64,000 bases of DNA from Oecophyllibacter saccharovorans. Lineage in GTDB: Bacteria; Pseudomonadota; Alphaproteobacteria; Acetobacterales; Acetobacteraceae. Of the stretch, positions 17,982 through 26,077 are shown piece by piece (position 1 is the stretch's first letter; every line of letters begins with the position of its first letter). The DNA is taken from the NCBI RefSeq assembly GCF_006542375.1, contig NZ_CP038143.1:868001-932000 (forward strand), given 5' to 3'. A program made the translations under genes and the position numbers. The notes beneath the pieces are model-generated. The model saw only the letters and a list, made by a program, of their open reading frames with translations, was not told the DNA's origin and made no database searches.

Positions 17982-19137
17982 GAAATTCAGTGAACGTCTC
18001 AGCGGCCCCGCAGTAACCGGAATATTGCTGGTGCTGGCCACAGTGCTGGGCCTTGGCTGTGCTTCCACCTCGCTCGCTCCTCTCTACCACGCCCTGCTGG
18101 CCTGGGTGCCTTTTCCGGCTTTTCCTCTCACAGTGGCAAACTGGATAAGTGAAGGGCTGATGGGCGTGTTTTTCACAACGCTGGCCCTGGAGATCAAACA
18201 TGATCTTCTTGTCGGCCCTCTCGCCTCTCCCAGACGCGCCGCCCTGCCCCTGGTCGGGGCGGTGGGGGGCATGGCCGTGCCAGGAGCGGTGGCAGCTCTC
18301 TGCGGTTCCGCCTTTCTCAACCTTGCCGGCGCCCCAGCCCTGCAGGGCTGGGCCATTCCGACAGCCACGGACGCGGCGTTCACTGTGCCCATCCTGGCAT
18401 CCCTGCCGCGCATTCCGGGCAATCTGCGCGCTTTTCTCATGGCGCTGGCAATTTTTGATGACCTCGGCGCCATTGTCATCATGGCGCTGTTCTACGGCCA
18501 CTCCCCCCAGCTGGGTATCCTGGCGGCAGCCCTGGTACCTCTGCTGTGCATGGGTCTGCTGGCCTGGAGGAAGGTGCCCCAGCTCTGGGCGTATCTGCCT
18601 TTTACCCTGATTCTGTGGGCTCTCCTGCTCCGTGCAGGGTTGGAGCCCACACTGGCCGGAGTCGTGCTTGGCTTCTGCCTACCCTTGCAGAGCGGCCACA
18701 GGCTGAACCGGCAACTGGCCCTGCCTGTCGGTCTGGTCATCCTGCCGCTGTTCGCCTTCGTCAGCACCGGCGTGGACCTGCGGCTTTTCACCCCGGCCTT
18801 TCTGGCAGCAGCGCCTTTTCTGGGCCCCGCCCTCGGCCTTGTGCTCGGCAAGCCCCTGGGGGTGTGCGGAGCGGTGTGGGGGGTCAACCGGCTGGGCCTG
18901 TTGCCTGCCATGCCTGGCGTTCAGGGGCGCTGGCTGCTCGGCATGGGAATGGTCTGCGGTATCGGCTTCACCATGAGCCTGCTCATTGCCAGCCTGGCCT
19001 TCGGTGGTGCACTTCCGCTGATGCAGGCCCGTCTCGGCGTTCTGGCGGGCTCGCTGATCGCCGCTCTGACCGGCTGGCTGACCCTGCGGCGCGCCTGCCA
19101 GCTCAGCACTTCTTCTGCCCACTCGCCTTCCGGCTGA
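17968..19137 (+). CDS. nhaA: Na+/H+ antiporter NhaA
   Basis: A 389-residue inner-membrane antiporter that expels Na+ (or Li+) in exchange for protons. The ion-binding residues of the E. coli protein are in place: Asp135 in IPTATDAAFTVPIL (equivalent to D133) and Asp164-Asp165 in AIFDDLGAIVIMA (D163/D164). The TALEIKHDLLVGPL helix and the IGFTMSLLIASLAF segment near the C-terminus are also typical. Eleven or twelve hydrophobic segments are present and the length matches the family. The start ATG at 17968 lies within the end of the upstream exported-protein gene. Confidence 0.95.
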   Translation: MPAGKKFSERLSGPAVTGILLVLATVLGLGCASTSLAPLYHALLAWVPFPAFPLTVANWISEGLMGVFFTTLALEIKHDLLVGPLASPRRAALPLVGAVGGMAVPGAVAALCGSAFLNLAGAPALQGWAIPTATDAAFTVPILASLPRIPGNLRAFLMALAIFDDLGAIVIMALFYGHSPQLGILAAALVPLLCMGLLAWRKVPQLWAYLPFTLILWALLLRAGLEPTLAGVVLGFCLPLQSGHRLNRQLALPVGLVILPLFAFVSTGVDLRLFTPAFLAAAPFLGPALGLVLGKPLGVCGAVWGVNRLGLLPAMPGVQGRWLLGMGMVCGIGFTMSLLIASLAFGGALPLMQARLGVLAGSLIAALTGWLTLRRACQLSTSSAHSPSG

Positions 19138-19291
19138 TAGCGGACAGAAGTGAAGTAATCACTGGCCTGTAATCCCCTGACCTTAAATCTCTCTCTTGGT
19201 ATTTGCGAAATAAAACCAAACAAAATCACAGAAATTCTTTTCCTTTGGGGAAATATTCCCTCAGATCCCCTCTCTCAACAGTGAGGATAAC

Positions 19292-21316
19292 ATGAAAAAA
19301 CCTGCCTTTTTCACCCTTGGACTTTCCCTGCTTCTGGGAGGGGCCGGCATTACGACGCGCCCTGCCTCGGCCAGGCCATTTCCCACAGCCCTGAAACCGG
19401 CTCAGCCCCAGTCTCTTTCCCTGCTCCGTGCAGATACCCCTCTTTCCACCTCCGCTCTTATGATTCAGCGCCCTTATCAGGCGCCAGACGGGCGCACGCT
19501 CGCCCCACCGGTCATCGGACTACCCGGCGCGCAGATATACCGCGAGGCCTTCACCCTGGGCGCTGAATCCGCCATTCTGGGCGGTATTCCCACCGATCTC
19601 GGCTTTACGGCCCCTGAAGCGCTGTCAATCGTCGGCCGCCCTTACGGCAACTACAATGCGGGCTGCACGCTCTGCGTGTTCTCCACGCCTGACAACCTCC
19701 ACCAGGGCGGCGCACAGGCCGCGCTGTCAGGGATTGATTTCCGCATGGGCGCCTTTGCTGTGGCCCATGGTGATGCAGCTGTGGCCGGTTTCTACCAGTA
19801 TGACGAGCTTTCCCAGGCCCGCGTCACCGCCCGCGCCACCCGCTTCACCGCCACGACCGTCTCTCTTGCCCGGCCCATGACTGATGCCGAGATGGCCCTG
19901 CTGCATCAGGGAATGTATCTGGCCACCAACGTCGTCGACCCTCACCTGCCCCCCCGCAACTGGCAGGGCCTGCCCAATGAGAACGCTTACTGGGGCTTCA
20001 TCAAGTCCTGGACGCCCACCAGCATCACGGTTTACGGCTGGGCCGTTCTGGGAGCCGGCAACGCGGCAGGCGGGCAGGTGCCCGATCCGGCCCATCTGGA
20101 CACGCTCAAATCCTCAGCCGCCGTTCCGCTGGTCTTTGCAGGGGTACCGGCGAAGATCTTCTCCAAGAACACCTATGTCAGCATGGACGCGGACCGCATC
20201 TACGGCCCCCATCCCACCGCCCGCGCCAATGCCTATGAGCGCGAAGAGCTGGATTTCCGACCGCGCAATTTCACCAGGCCGCACTCGATGTCCTTTCACG
20301 GCTGGACGACCTCTTATGAGTGCGATCACTGTGCCCCCAATGCCAGCACTGACGAGAGCTATGCCTATCTGGTGAACGGCCCAGGCCTCAAACGCGCCTA
20401 TGTGGCCCAGCTTTACTCGGACGGGCTGGAGTTCTCGGGCTACAACACCTGGCTGCCCGGCAATGGCGCCCCCCAGGTACAGGGCGACAACCATATCCTG
20501 TTTGACTTCGCCTCCGACCTGCCGACCAGAAACACGCTTCATTTCGGAGCGAAAGTCTTCAAGGACACAGCCCCCGGCACTTCCTGGACGAACTGGGACG
20601 TACGGCTGGGTCTCAATATTGACGGCCAGCGTTCCGACAGGATGCAGGGCGGGGTGGACATGGTCCAGCTGGCCTGGAACTACCAGAACGCTCCTGATAC
20701 GCTGTGCCTGCTGAGCGCCGGCAATGTTCCGGGCCTCTGTCAGGACAGCCAGGCCAATGCTGTCTTCCACGGCAAGGCCCACTTCCAGGATGCCGTCGAT
20801 TTCACCGGCACGCGGCCGACGAATTTCGCCAACGGGCTGACCCTCCACGCCATGCCTGACGGAAGCGGGCTTCTCGGCGGCCAGGGAACGACGCTGCAGT
20901 GGAACGATTACGGCAGCCAGACGCGCACAAGCCTGGTCAATATTGACCCTAGCGGCAAGCAGGGCGGCTTCACCTTCTATGACATCAATGCTGACAGCTC
21001 GGGCACGCCGGCTGATCTCCTGCTCTCGCTCAGTAAGAGAGACGGTCTGCGCACCACGCAGCCGGCGCATTTCGGCGCCTTGGAGGCAGCGCGCCTGAGC
21101 ACCGGCCCCATAACGGCCCCGGGCTCTGCGGCCGGACCGGCTTTTCCGGCCTTTCCGCGCAGCCGCCTGCCCGCTTCCACCTCCGCCGCACCCCTGAAGG
21201 ACGGCCAGCATGCCCGCTGCACCGATTGCACCCTCAACGGCCGCACCGGTGTCGACGTTGTCTGGAATGCCGCCAGCGCCCGCTGGACCGACATGATGAA
21301 CAATCCGCTGCACTGA
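19292..21316 (+). CDS. Large exported protein of unknown function, tail-fibre-like C-terminus
   Basis: A 674-residue protein that I cannot assign to a family. It begins with a clear Sec signal (KKPAFFTLGLSLLLGGAGI... cleavage after ASA near residue 28) behind a good ribosome-binding site (GAGGATAAC-ATG). The mature protein is rich in Gly, aromatic and Thr residues, as in beta-helical or jelly-roll surface proteins. It has paired cysteines in GCTLC, ECDHC and RCTDC. The end (RCTDCTLNGRTGVDVVWNAASARWTDM) resembles the short terminal strand-loop modules of phage tail or capsid-decoration proteins. It may be a captured phage structural gene or a surface adhesin. It stands alone, 20 bp before the convergent copB. 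Confidence 0.6.
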   Translation: MKKPAFFTLGLSLLLGGAGITTRPASARPFPTALKPAQPQSLSLLRADTPLSTSALMIQRPYQAPDGRTLAPPVIGLPGAQIYREAFTLGAESAILGGIPTDLGFTAPEALSIVGRPYGNYNAGCTLCVFSTPDNLHQGGAQAALSGIDFRMGAFAVAHGDAAVAGFYQYDELSQARVTARATRFTATTVSLARPMTDAEMALLHQGMYLATNVVDPHLPPRNWQGLPNENAYWGFIKSWTPTSITVYGWAVLGAGNAAGGQVPDPAHLDTLKSSAAVPLVFAGVPAKIFSKNTYVSMDADRIYGPHPTARANAYEREELDFRPRNFTRPHSMSFHGWTTSYECDHCAPNASTDESYAYLVNGPGLKRAYVAQLYSDGLEFSGYNTWLPGNGAPQVQGDNHILFDFASDLPTRNTLHFGAKVFKDTAPGTSWTNWDVRLGLNIDGQRSDRMQGGVDMVQLAWNYQNAPDTLCLLSAGNVPGLCQDSQANAVFHGKAHFQDAVDFTGTRPTNFANGLTLHAMPDGSGLLGGQGTTLQWNDYGSQTRTSLVNIDPSGKQGGFTFYDINADSSGTPADLLLSLSKRDGLRTTQPAHFGALEAARLSTGPITAPGSAAGPAFPAFPRSRLPASTSAAPLKDGQHARCTDCTLNGRTGVDVVWNAASARWTDMMNNPLH

Positions 21317-21336
21317 GCGCCTCAGGCGCCAGGTCC

Positions 21337-22302
21337 TCAGAACCAGCTCCTGATGCCGAAAGTGAAGCGCGGCCCACGACCGGGACGGTAGACACGCCTG
21401 CCGTCCCGGGCGCGTTCGCGGTGCCAGGAAGCATTTGCCATGCGCCGCGCCTGCCCCAGGGGACCGTCATAGGTGACGCCGACATAAGGGGCGAATTTGC
21501 GCCAGATCTCGTAGCGCAACCGCAGGCCCGTATCGATATCGGACAGGCCCTGCCCCACGCCACGCGCACGGTCAGCGGCACTGTAGAAGTTCATCTCCAC
21601 CTGCGGCTGCAGGATGAGCCGGTTGGTCAGGAGGATGTCGTAGAAGCCTTCCAGCTTTCCTGCCACGCCACGGTCACTGAAATAGAACGTGGCTGAGGCC
21701 TCCAGCTCGTAAGGCAGCAGGCCTTCCATGCCGATCGCCCCCCAGGCCCGCACAGGCCCGCTGTCGAGATCAAGCCGCAGACCGGTCTGAAAGTTGAAAA
21801 AGCTGGTCAGGGCGCGGCTGTAGAGCAGTTCCTGGTCGCCATCAGAGACACGGTCTCTGCGCTGCGCAGCAGGGGTGACGGTGCCCTCAGTCTTGAGCCA
21901 GACCCGGTTGAAGTCACCCCCGTACCAGCTTTCGCCGTCCCAGCGGAAGGCGCTGTTGCCATGAGGCGCGTACCGGCCTTCAAACTCGTTGAGCAGGCCA
22001 TGCCACCAGCGCCCCTGATCGTTGACCGGTGTGACGTGACCGATAAACACCATGGGCTGCGGCCCCGGTGCATCCGCCGCACCGCCGTACCAGATTTTCT
22101 GTCTCGTTTTCTGCTCCGAAAGCCGAGGTTCTTGGCCTGTTGGAGGGGCCGGCATCGCTGACATCGTCATGGAACCTGGTGAATTTTTATCGCCCAGCCT
22201 CACCATGACTGGCGCTGAAGCCCGCGCTGACGGCAGAACCCCAACAGCAATCACAAGAACCAATAGCCTCGGAACGTTTCTCAGAAGGTGCTTGGGCTTC
22301 AT
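21337..22302 (-). CDS. copB: Copper resistance protein B (outer-membrane type)
   Basis: A 321-residue CopB/PcoB-family protein; members are outer-membrane beta barrels that act with the periplasmic oxidase CopA. After a signal peptide (LLVLVIAVGVLPSARASA) comes a short Met-containing stretch (SMTMSAMPAPP), then family blocks FEGRYAPHGNSAFRWDGESWYGGDFNRVWLKTEG, ELLYSRALTSFFNFQTGLRLD and GLSDIDTGLRLRYEI, ending in FTFGIRSWF with the terminal Phe of barrels. ATG at 22302 is used since it overlaps the copA stop (TGATG) and directly precedes the signal peptide; the frame runs open further upstream inside copA. Confidence 0.9.
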   Translation of the reverse strand: MKPKHLLRNVPRLLVLVIAVGVLPSARASAPVMVRLGDKNSPGSMTMSAMPAPPTGQEPRLSEQKTRQKIWYGGAADAPGPQPMVFIGHVTPVNDQGRWWHGLLNEFEGRYAPHGNSAFRWDGESWYGGDFNRVWLKTEGTVTPAAQRRDRVSDGDQELLYSRALTSFFNFQTGLRLDLDSGPVRAWGAIGMEGLLPYELEASATFYFSDRGVAGKLEGFYDILLTNRLILQPQVEMNFYSAADRARGVGQGLSDIDTGLRLRYEIWRKFAPYVGVTYDGPLGQARRMANASWHRERARDGRRVYRPGRGPRFTFGIRSWF

Positions 22303-23963
22303 CACAGCACCTCCACCACCCGGAACATGCCGGTATCCATGTGATAGGCGAGGTGACAGTGCCAGGCCCACCGGCCCGGCGTGTCGGCAGTGACCAGAAA
22401 GCGCATTACCGAGCCGGGCTGTGAAATGATCGTGTGCTTGAGCGGGCAGGCCTCTCCCTGCCCGTTCTCCAGCTGGCTCCACAAACCGTGCAGGTGCAGG
22501 GGATGTTCCATCATCGTGTCATTGATGACCCGAAAGCGTACCCGCTCGTTGCGCAGCAGGCGGATGGGACCGGACTGCGAGAACTTGCGCCCGTTGAAGC
22601 CCCAGATGTAGCGCTCCATGTTGCCGGTCAGGTGCATCACGATCTCACGTGTCGGCAAAGGGGCCGGCTGGGGATGGAGCGCGCGCAGCATCGTGTAGTT
22701 GAGCACCCGCCTGCCGGTGTGTTCCAGCCCGTCCCCGGGGCTGGCGGTACGGTTGGTGGGGTGTGGGTCTGTCCACTGGTTCTCCACGCTCAGCGGAGGC
22801 GGCCCCGGATCATCGATCTCGCGCAGGGCTGAATCCGCTTTGTCCGGCCCGGGCATGGATATGCCGGTTTTCATGCCCGGTCCCATGCTCATGCCCATGT
22901 CCACCATCGTGCGGACAGGGCGCGGATCCATGGGAGGAACCGGCCCGTACCAGCCGTGGCGCGGAGTCAGGGTGCCCCGGGCGTAGCCGGTCCTGTCCTC
23001 GCTCTGCACGAAGATCGTGTAAGGCTTCTCCTGTTCGGGCACGACATCGACCACATAGGTTTCCCCCACGCCGATCCGGAACTCATCGACCTCAAACGGC
23101 TGCACCGCATTGCCGTCCGCTTCCACCACCTGCATAGGCAGGCCGGGCAGACGCACGTCATACAGGGTCATGGCGCTGCCGTTGATGAACCGCAGGCGCA
23201 CGCGCTCCCCCTTGCGGAACAGTCCGCTCCAGCCCGGCGTATTGGCCTGGCCGTTGAGAAGATAACTCAGGATCACCCCGCTCGTGTCGGAGATATCGGT
23301 CGCTGACATGCGCATGCCCGACCACATCAGCCGGTCTTCCAGCGCGTTTATCATGCCTCCCTGCCGGCGGGCTTCCATGGGCAGGGAAGCGACGCTGCGC
23401 TGGCGGAAGTTATAGTAATCGCCATCCATCTTGAGATTGGAGACGATCCAGGGCGGCAGGACATCCGTCCAGGTCGAGAGGAAGATAATATAATCGCGCG
23501 CGACAGGCGGCAGGGGATCAGGCCCGGCGGGATCGAGGATCAGGGGCCCGTACATGCCGCGCGGCTCCTGACCGGCCACATGGCTGTGGTACCAGTAAGT
23601 GCCGCTCTGGCGCAGGGGCAGGTGGTAGGTGAAAGTGCTGCGCGGGGCGATGCCGGCATAGCTCAGCCCCGGCACTCCATCCTGCGAGGAAGGAACCCGC
23701 AGCCCGTGCCAGTGCACGGAGGTAAGGACATCAAGGTGATTATGCACCGTCACCTGCATGTCGGTGCCTTCCCGCCACCGCAGCAGCGGTGCCGGCAGGG
23801 ACCCGTTGATCAGCAGGGCCGGAGCCGTCTTGCCGTCAATGGTCAGACGTTGCTCAGTGATATGGAAGGTTGTCGCGGCAGCCGGAGCAGCCAGTCCCCT
23901 TTTCGGGACCACCAACGATGCAGCCCCCGCGAGGAAGCGGCGGCGGGATAGAAAATCAGACAC
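22302..23963 (-). CDS. copA: Periplasmic multicopper oxidase CopA
   Basis: A 553-residue copper-resistance oxidase that oxidises Cu(I) or sequesters copper in the periplasm. It has a Tat signal (SRRRFLAGAASLV), three cupredoxin domains and all four copper-ligand motifs: HWHGL, WYHSHVAGQ, HPLHLHGLW and AWHCHLAYHMDTGMF. A Met-rich linker (MVDMGMSMGPGMKTGISM, about residues 345-365) between domains 2 and 3 is the kind of segment that binds cuprous ions in CopA/PcoA. It is shorter than the Pseudomonas protein (609), with fewer Met repeats. It precedes copB in the same operon and follows a Cys-rich exported protein by 63 bp. Confidence 0.95.
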   Translation of the reverse strand: MSDFLSRRRFLAGAASLVVPKRGLAAPAAATTFHITEQRLTIDGKTAPALLINGSLPAPLLRWREGTDMQVTVHNHLDVLTSVHWHGLRVPSSQDGVPGLSYAGIAPRSTFTYHLPLRQSGTYWYHSHVAGQEPRGMYGPLILDPAGPDPLPPVARDYIIFLSTWTDVLPPWIVSNLKMDGDYYNFRQRSVASLPMEARRQGGMINALEDRLMWSGMRMSATDISDTSGVILSYLLNGQANTPGWSGLFRKGERVRLRFINGSAMTLYDVRLPGLPMQVVEADGNAVQPFEVDEFRIGVGETYVVDVVPEQEKPYTIFVQSEDRTGYARGTLTPRHGWYGPVPPMDPRPVRTMVDMGMSMGPGMKTGISMPGPDKADSALREIDDPGPPPLSVENQWTDPHPTNRTASPGDGLEHTGRRVLNYTMLRALHPQPAPLPTREIVMHLTGNMERYIWGFNGRKFSQSGPIRLLRNERVRFRVINDTMMEHPLHLHGLWSQLENGQGEACPLKHTIISQPGSVMRFLVTADTPGRWAWHCHLAYHMDTGMFRVVEVL

Positions 23964-24026
23964 ACGGAACTCCTGCCTGGCGCAAGAAAAACAGGCTGAA
24001 AAACTTTTGTTTTCCAGGAAAGGATT

Positions 24027-24533
24027 TCAGGCAGGCAGGAAACGGGGCGGTGGCAGAAGGTTTTCAGGACGGTGGGAGAACAGTCTGGCAACCCGCTGCG
24101 GCCATGACAGGCTCTGTCCCAGCCGCGGAGAAACCAGGGTGAGCTTATCGGCCAGCACGGCAGGATGACAGGCTGACAAAGCTGCCTGACAACATCCTGT
24201 AAAGCCGGACACCTGCGGACCAGCAGCAGGTTTTGAAACGGTCGTCACCGCAGCAGAAGGCAAAGAAACATTTTGGCTGGAAAATACTGTAAATCCATGG
24301 CCTGGAGCACAGCCAGAACCACAGGCCATGTGGCAGGCACCAGGGACGCCGTGCTCTGATAGCGCCCCTGACATGGCAAAACCACAGGCATTGCCAAGAC
24401 GCGGACAGATCACAACGGCCAAAGCCAGAAGAGCGAGAACCAATGGAAGCCTACGCTGCCTGCGATCGGCAGGTCGGAGAAAGCGCGAAAAAAGCAGCCG
24501 GACTTTTGCAAAGGCATGAACATCCGCTTCCAT
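24027..24533 (-). CDS. Cys-rich membrane/exported protein upstream of copA
   Basis: A 168-residue protein (if ATG at 24533 is right) with a basic N-terminus, one hydrophobic segment (LPLVLALLALAVVICP) and a mature part containing CGFAM, CHMACGSGCAPGH and GCCQAALSACH. The eight or more Cys and several His suggest copper binding on the periplasmic side. It ends 63 bp before copA on the same strand, so it is probably part of the copper operon. I do not recognise a family; position and cysteines recall the small uncharacterised proteins often found beside copA/copB. The start is uncertain: the frame is open to 24635, and another ATG lies at 24584. Confidence 0.6.
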   Translation of the reverse strand: MEADVHAFAKVRLLFSRFLRPADRRQRRLPLVLALLALAVVICPRLGNACGFAMSGALSEHGVPGACHMACGSGCAPGHGFTVFSSQNVSLPSAAVTTVSKPAAGPQVSGFTGCCQAALSACHPAVLADKLTLVSPRLGQSLSWPQRVARLFSHRPENLLPPPRFLPA

Positions 24534-24653
24534 TTCGTCCTGCCTCTCCTTTCCTCTTGCCAAGGGCTTTCCTGTCTCTCCCATTATCGGAACAGCCCCA
24601 ACCTCCCTATTCTTATGGAGAGCGGCCCGGCGCAAAACAAGTGCCGACAGCTC

Positions 24654-25523
24654 TCAGGCCGGACTGGCCGGCGCGATGCTGGCTGTGACTTCAGGCAGGC
24701 CGCTGAAAAGCACTTTCAGCGCCGTTCCCGGCCCCACGAAATGCGATCCCATCGTGGAGCCGGTGATGATGGTCACTTCCGCCGGCAGCCCCAGTCCCCG
24801 CCTGCTGGCCTGGTTGGCAAGCCAGACGAGCAGCCGCACCGGGTCACCAGCCGGGGTAGCGCCGCTCTGGTCATAAGCAAGCTTGCCGTCGATCCACATC
24901 TTCATGTTCAGCTCGGCTGGATTAAAATCACGCCAGTTGCGCCGACCATAGCCGATAATCAGGGCGCCATGGCTGGCCTGATCAGCCAGATGCGTCAGCG
25001 CGGACTGGCTGCCGAAAGTCTCGAAACGGGAATCAACGAGTTCAATAACGGCATGAACTGAGCCAATGGCCTCTTCCACTTCCTCCCGCGTCCAGGGCGT
25101 GGCGCGGGGCGGCAAAGCGCGCGACAGGCGGAAACCAAGCTCCGCCTCCGCGCCGAAAACATGGCACAACTCATCAGGAATGACCGCTCCGCTGGCAAAA
25201 ACAGTCCCCCGGTGAATAGGTGCACAGACCGGTTCTGCCTGCGGCGAGCTTGCCCCGACCTTCCAGGCGACGACCGGGCCGCCGGAAGGGGCGTGATTCT
25301 GCTCGAGTTCACGGCGCATGAGATCCTGGATCTCATAGGCCTGCGCAGCATTTCCCGGCACAAGCGAGGGCGGCAGCTCGCGCAGTGGCGCACCAGAACT
25401 TTCACCTCCGCTTTTGTGGGCATTATGACGCGCATTGAGCAACAGACGCGCCACCACCTGCGGCACCAGGTCAGGCTCTTCTTCACTAGGGCTGACAGAA
25501 CTGGATGGCTTCAGTACGGTCAC
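24654..25523 (-). CDS. 2-keto-4-pentenoate hydratase-like protein (FAH superfamily)
   Basis: A 289-residue protein resembling MhpD/DmpE-type hydratases and 4-oxalocrotonate decarboxylases, which add water to, or decarboxylate, 2-oxo-enoates in the meta-cleavage of aromatics. Typical segments are AAYEIQDLM-like (AQAYEIQDLMRRELEQ), VVAWKVGASS, the acidic metal-site block FGAEAELGFRLSRALPP, VIELVDSRFETF and ITGSTMGSHFVGPG. No other catabolic gene is nearby, so its pathway is unknown. GTG at 25523 is preferred, since GAGGAG lies about 7 nt upstream; a TTG at 25577 would extend it by 18 residues with a less convincing N-terminus. It lies 120 bp before the Cys-rich protein gene on the same strand and may be co-transcribed with the copper genes. 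Confidence 0.78.
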   Translation of the reverse strand: MTVLKPSSSVSPSEEEPDLVPQVVARLLLNARHNAHKSGGESSGAPLRELPPSLVPGNAAQAYEIQDLMRRELEQNHAPSGGPVVAWKVGASSPQAEPVCAPIHRGTVFASGAVIPDELCHVFGAEAELGFRLSRALPPRATPWTREEVEEAIGSVHAVIELVDSRFETFGSQSALTHLADQASHGALIIGYGRRNWRDFNPAELNMKMWIDGKLAYDQSGATPAGDPVRLLVWLANQASRRGLGLPAEVTIITGSTMGSHFVGPGTALKVLFSGLPEVTASIAPASPA

Positions 25524-25688
25524 GGCGCTCTCCTCATGATGACTGCAGCAAGATCGCCCCTGTGCATAGCGGAACAAGGCGGAACAAGCAGAACTATATT
25601 AAATGGTATAAACATGAGGCAGACGCGGCTCCAGAGCCCGGCGCTCATGGCTGGTGCCGAACCAGGCGACCGCTTGCACATCTCTTAA

Positions 25689-25712
25689 GGTTTCCCCGGT
25701 CTTCACGAAACC
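25689..25712. promoter_or_regulatory. Inverted repeat upstream of the HMA chaperone gene
   Basis: GGTTTC and GAAACC face each other across 12 nt, 23 bp before the HMA chaperone ATG. The 24-bp dyad could be an operator for a metal regulator, but it does not match the usual CueR box and no MerR-family gene is in the window. Chance is possible. Confidence 0.25.
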
Positions 25713-25734
25713 ACATGCAGGAAAGATCACTTTC

Positions 25735-25974
25735 ATGACCCAACAGCCCACTCTCATCTTCCCGGTTACCGGCATGGTCTGCGATCATTGCGTGGCCAGC
25801 CTAACCAAAGCCCTTGAGCAGGTGCCCGATGTGACGCAGGTTCACGTCACCCTCAAGCCGGAAGAGGCCCAGGTCACTTTCAATCCCACCCGCACCACGC
25901 CCGATGCCCTCGCAAAAACCGTGACCGCAGCCATCATCGATACCGGCTTCGGCACGACAGGTCCCAGAAACTGA
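25735..25974 (+). CDS. Heavy-metal-associated (HMA) domain protein, CopZ-like chaperone
   Basis: A 79-residue single-domain protein. The ferredoxin-like HMA fold is recognisable from FPVTGMVCDHCVASLTKALEQ, where the two Cys of GMxCxHC bind Cu(I), followed by VTQVHVTLKPEEAQVTF and the final helix. Such proteins carry copper in the cytosol to P-type ATPases or regulators. The ATG at 25735 has AGGAAA about 10 nt upstream; the frame is open 27 codons further but without homologous sequence. It is divergent from the hydratase/copper genes, 211 bp away. No copper P-type ATPase is present in the window. Confidence 0.88.
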   Translation: MTQQPTLIFPVTGMVCDHCVASLTKALEQVPDVTQVHVTLKPEEAQVTFNPTRTTPDALAKTVTAAIIDTGFGTTGPRN

Positions 25975-26077
25975 AAGTTATCTTTCCTGAACGCGCTTCC
26001 CAGCCAAAGGGCACACGCCTATCTGAGGCACCAGGGCCGCTAGCTCCCGGGATGTAAAACGGGCAGAATGCCGTTTC

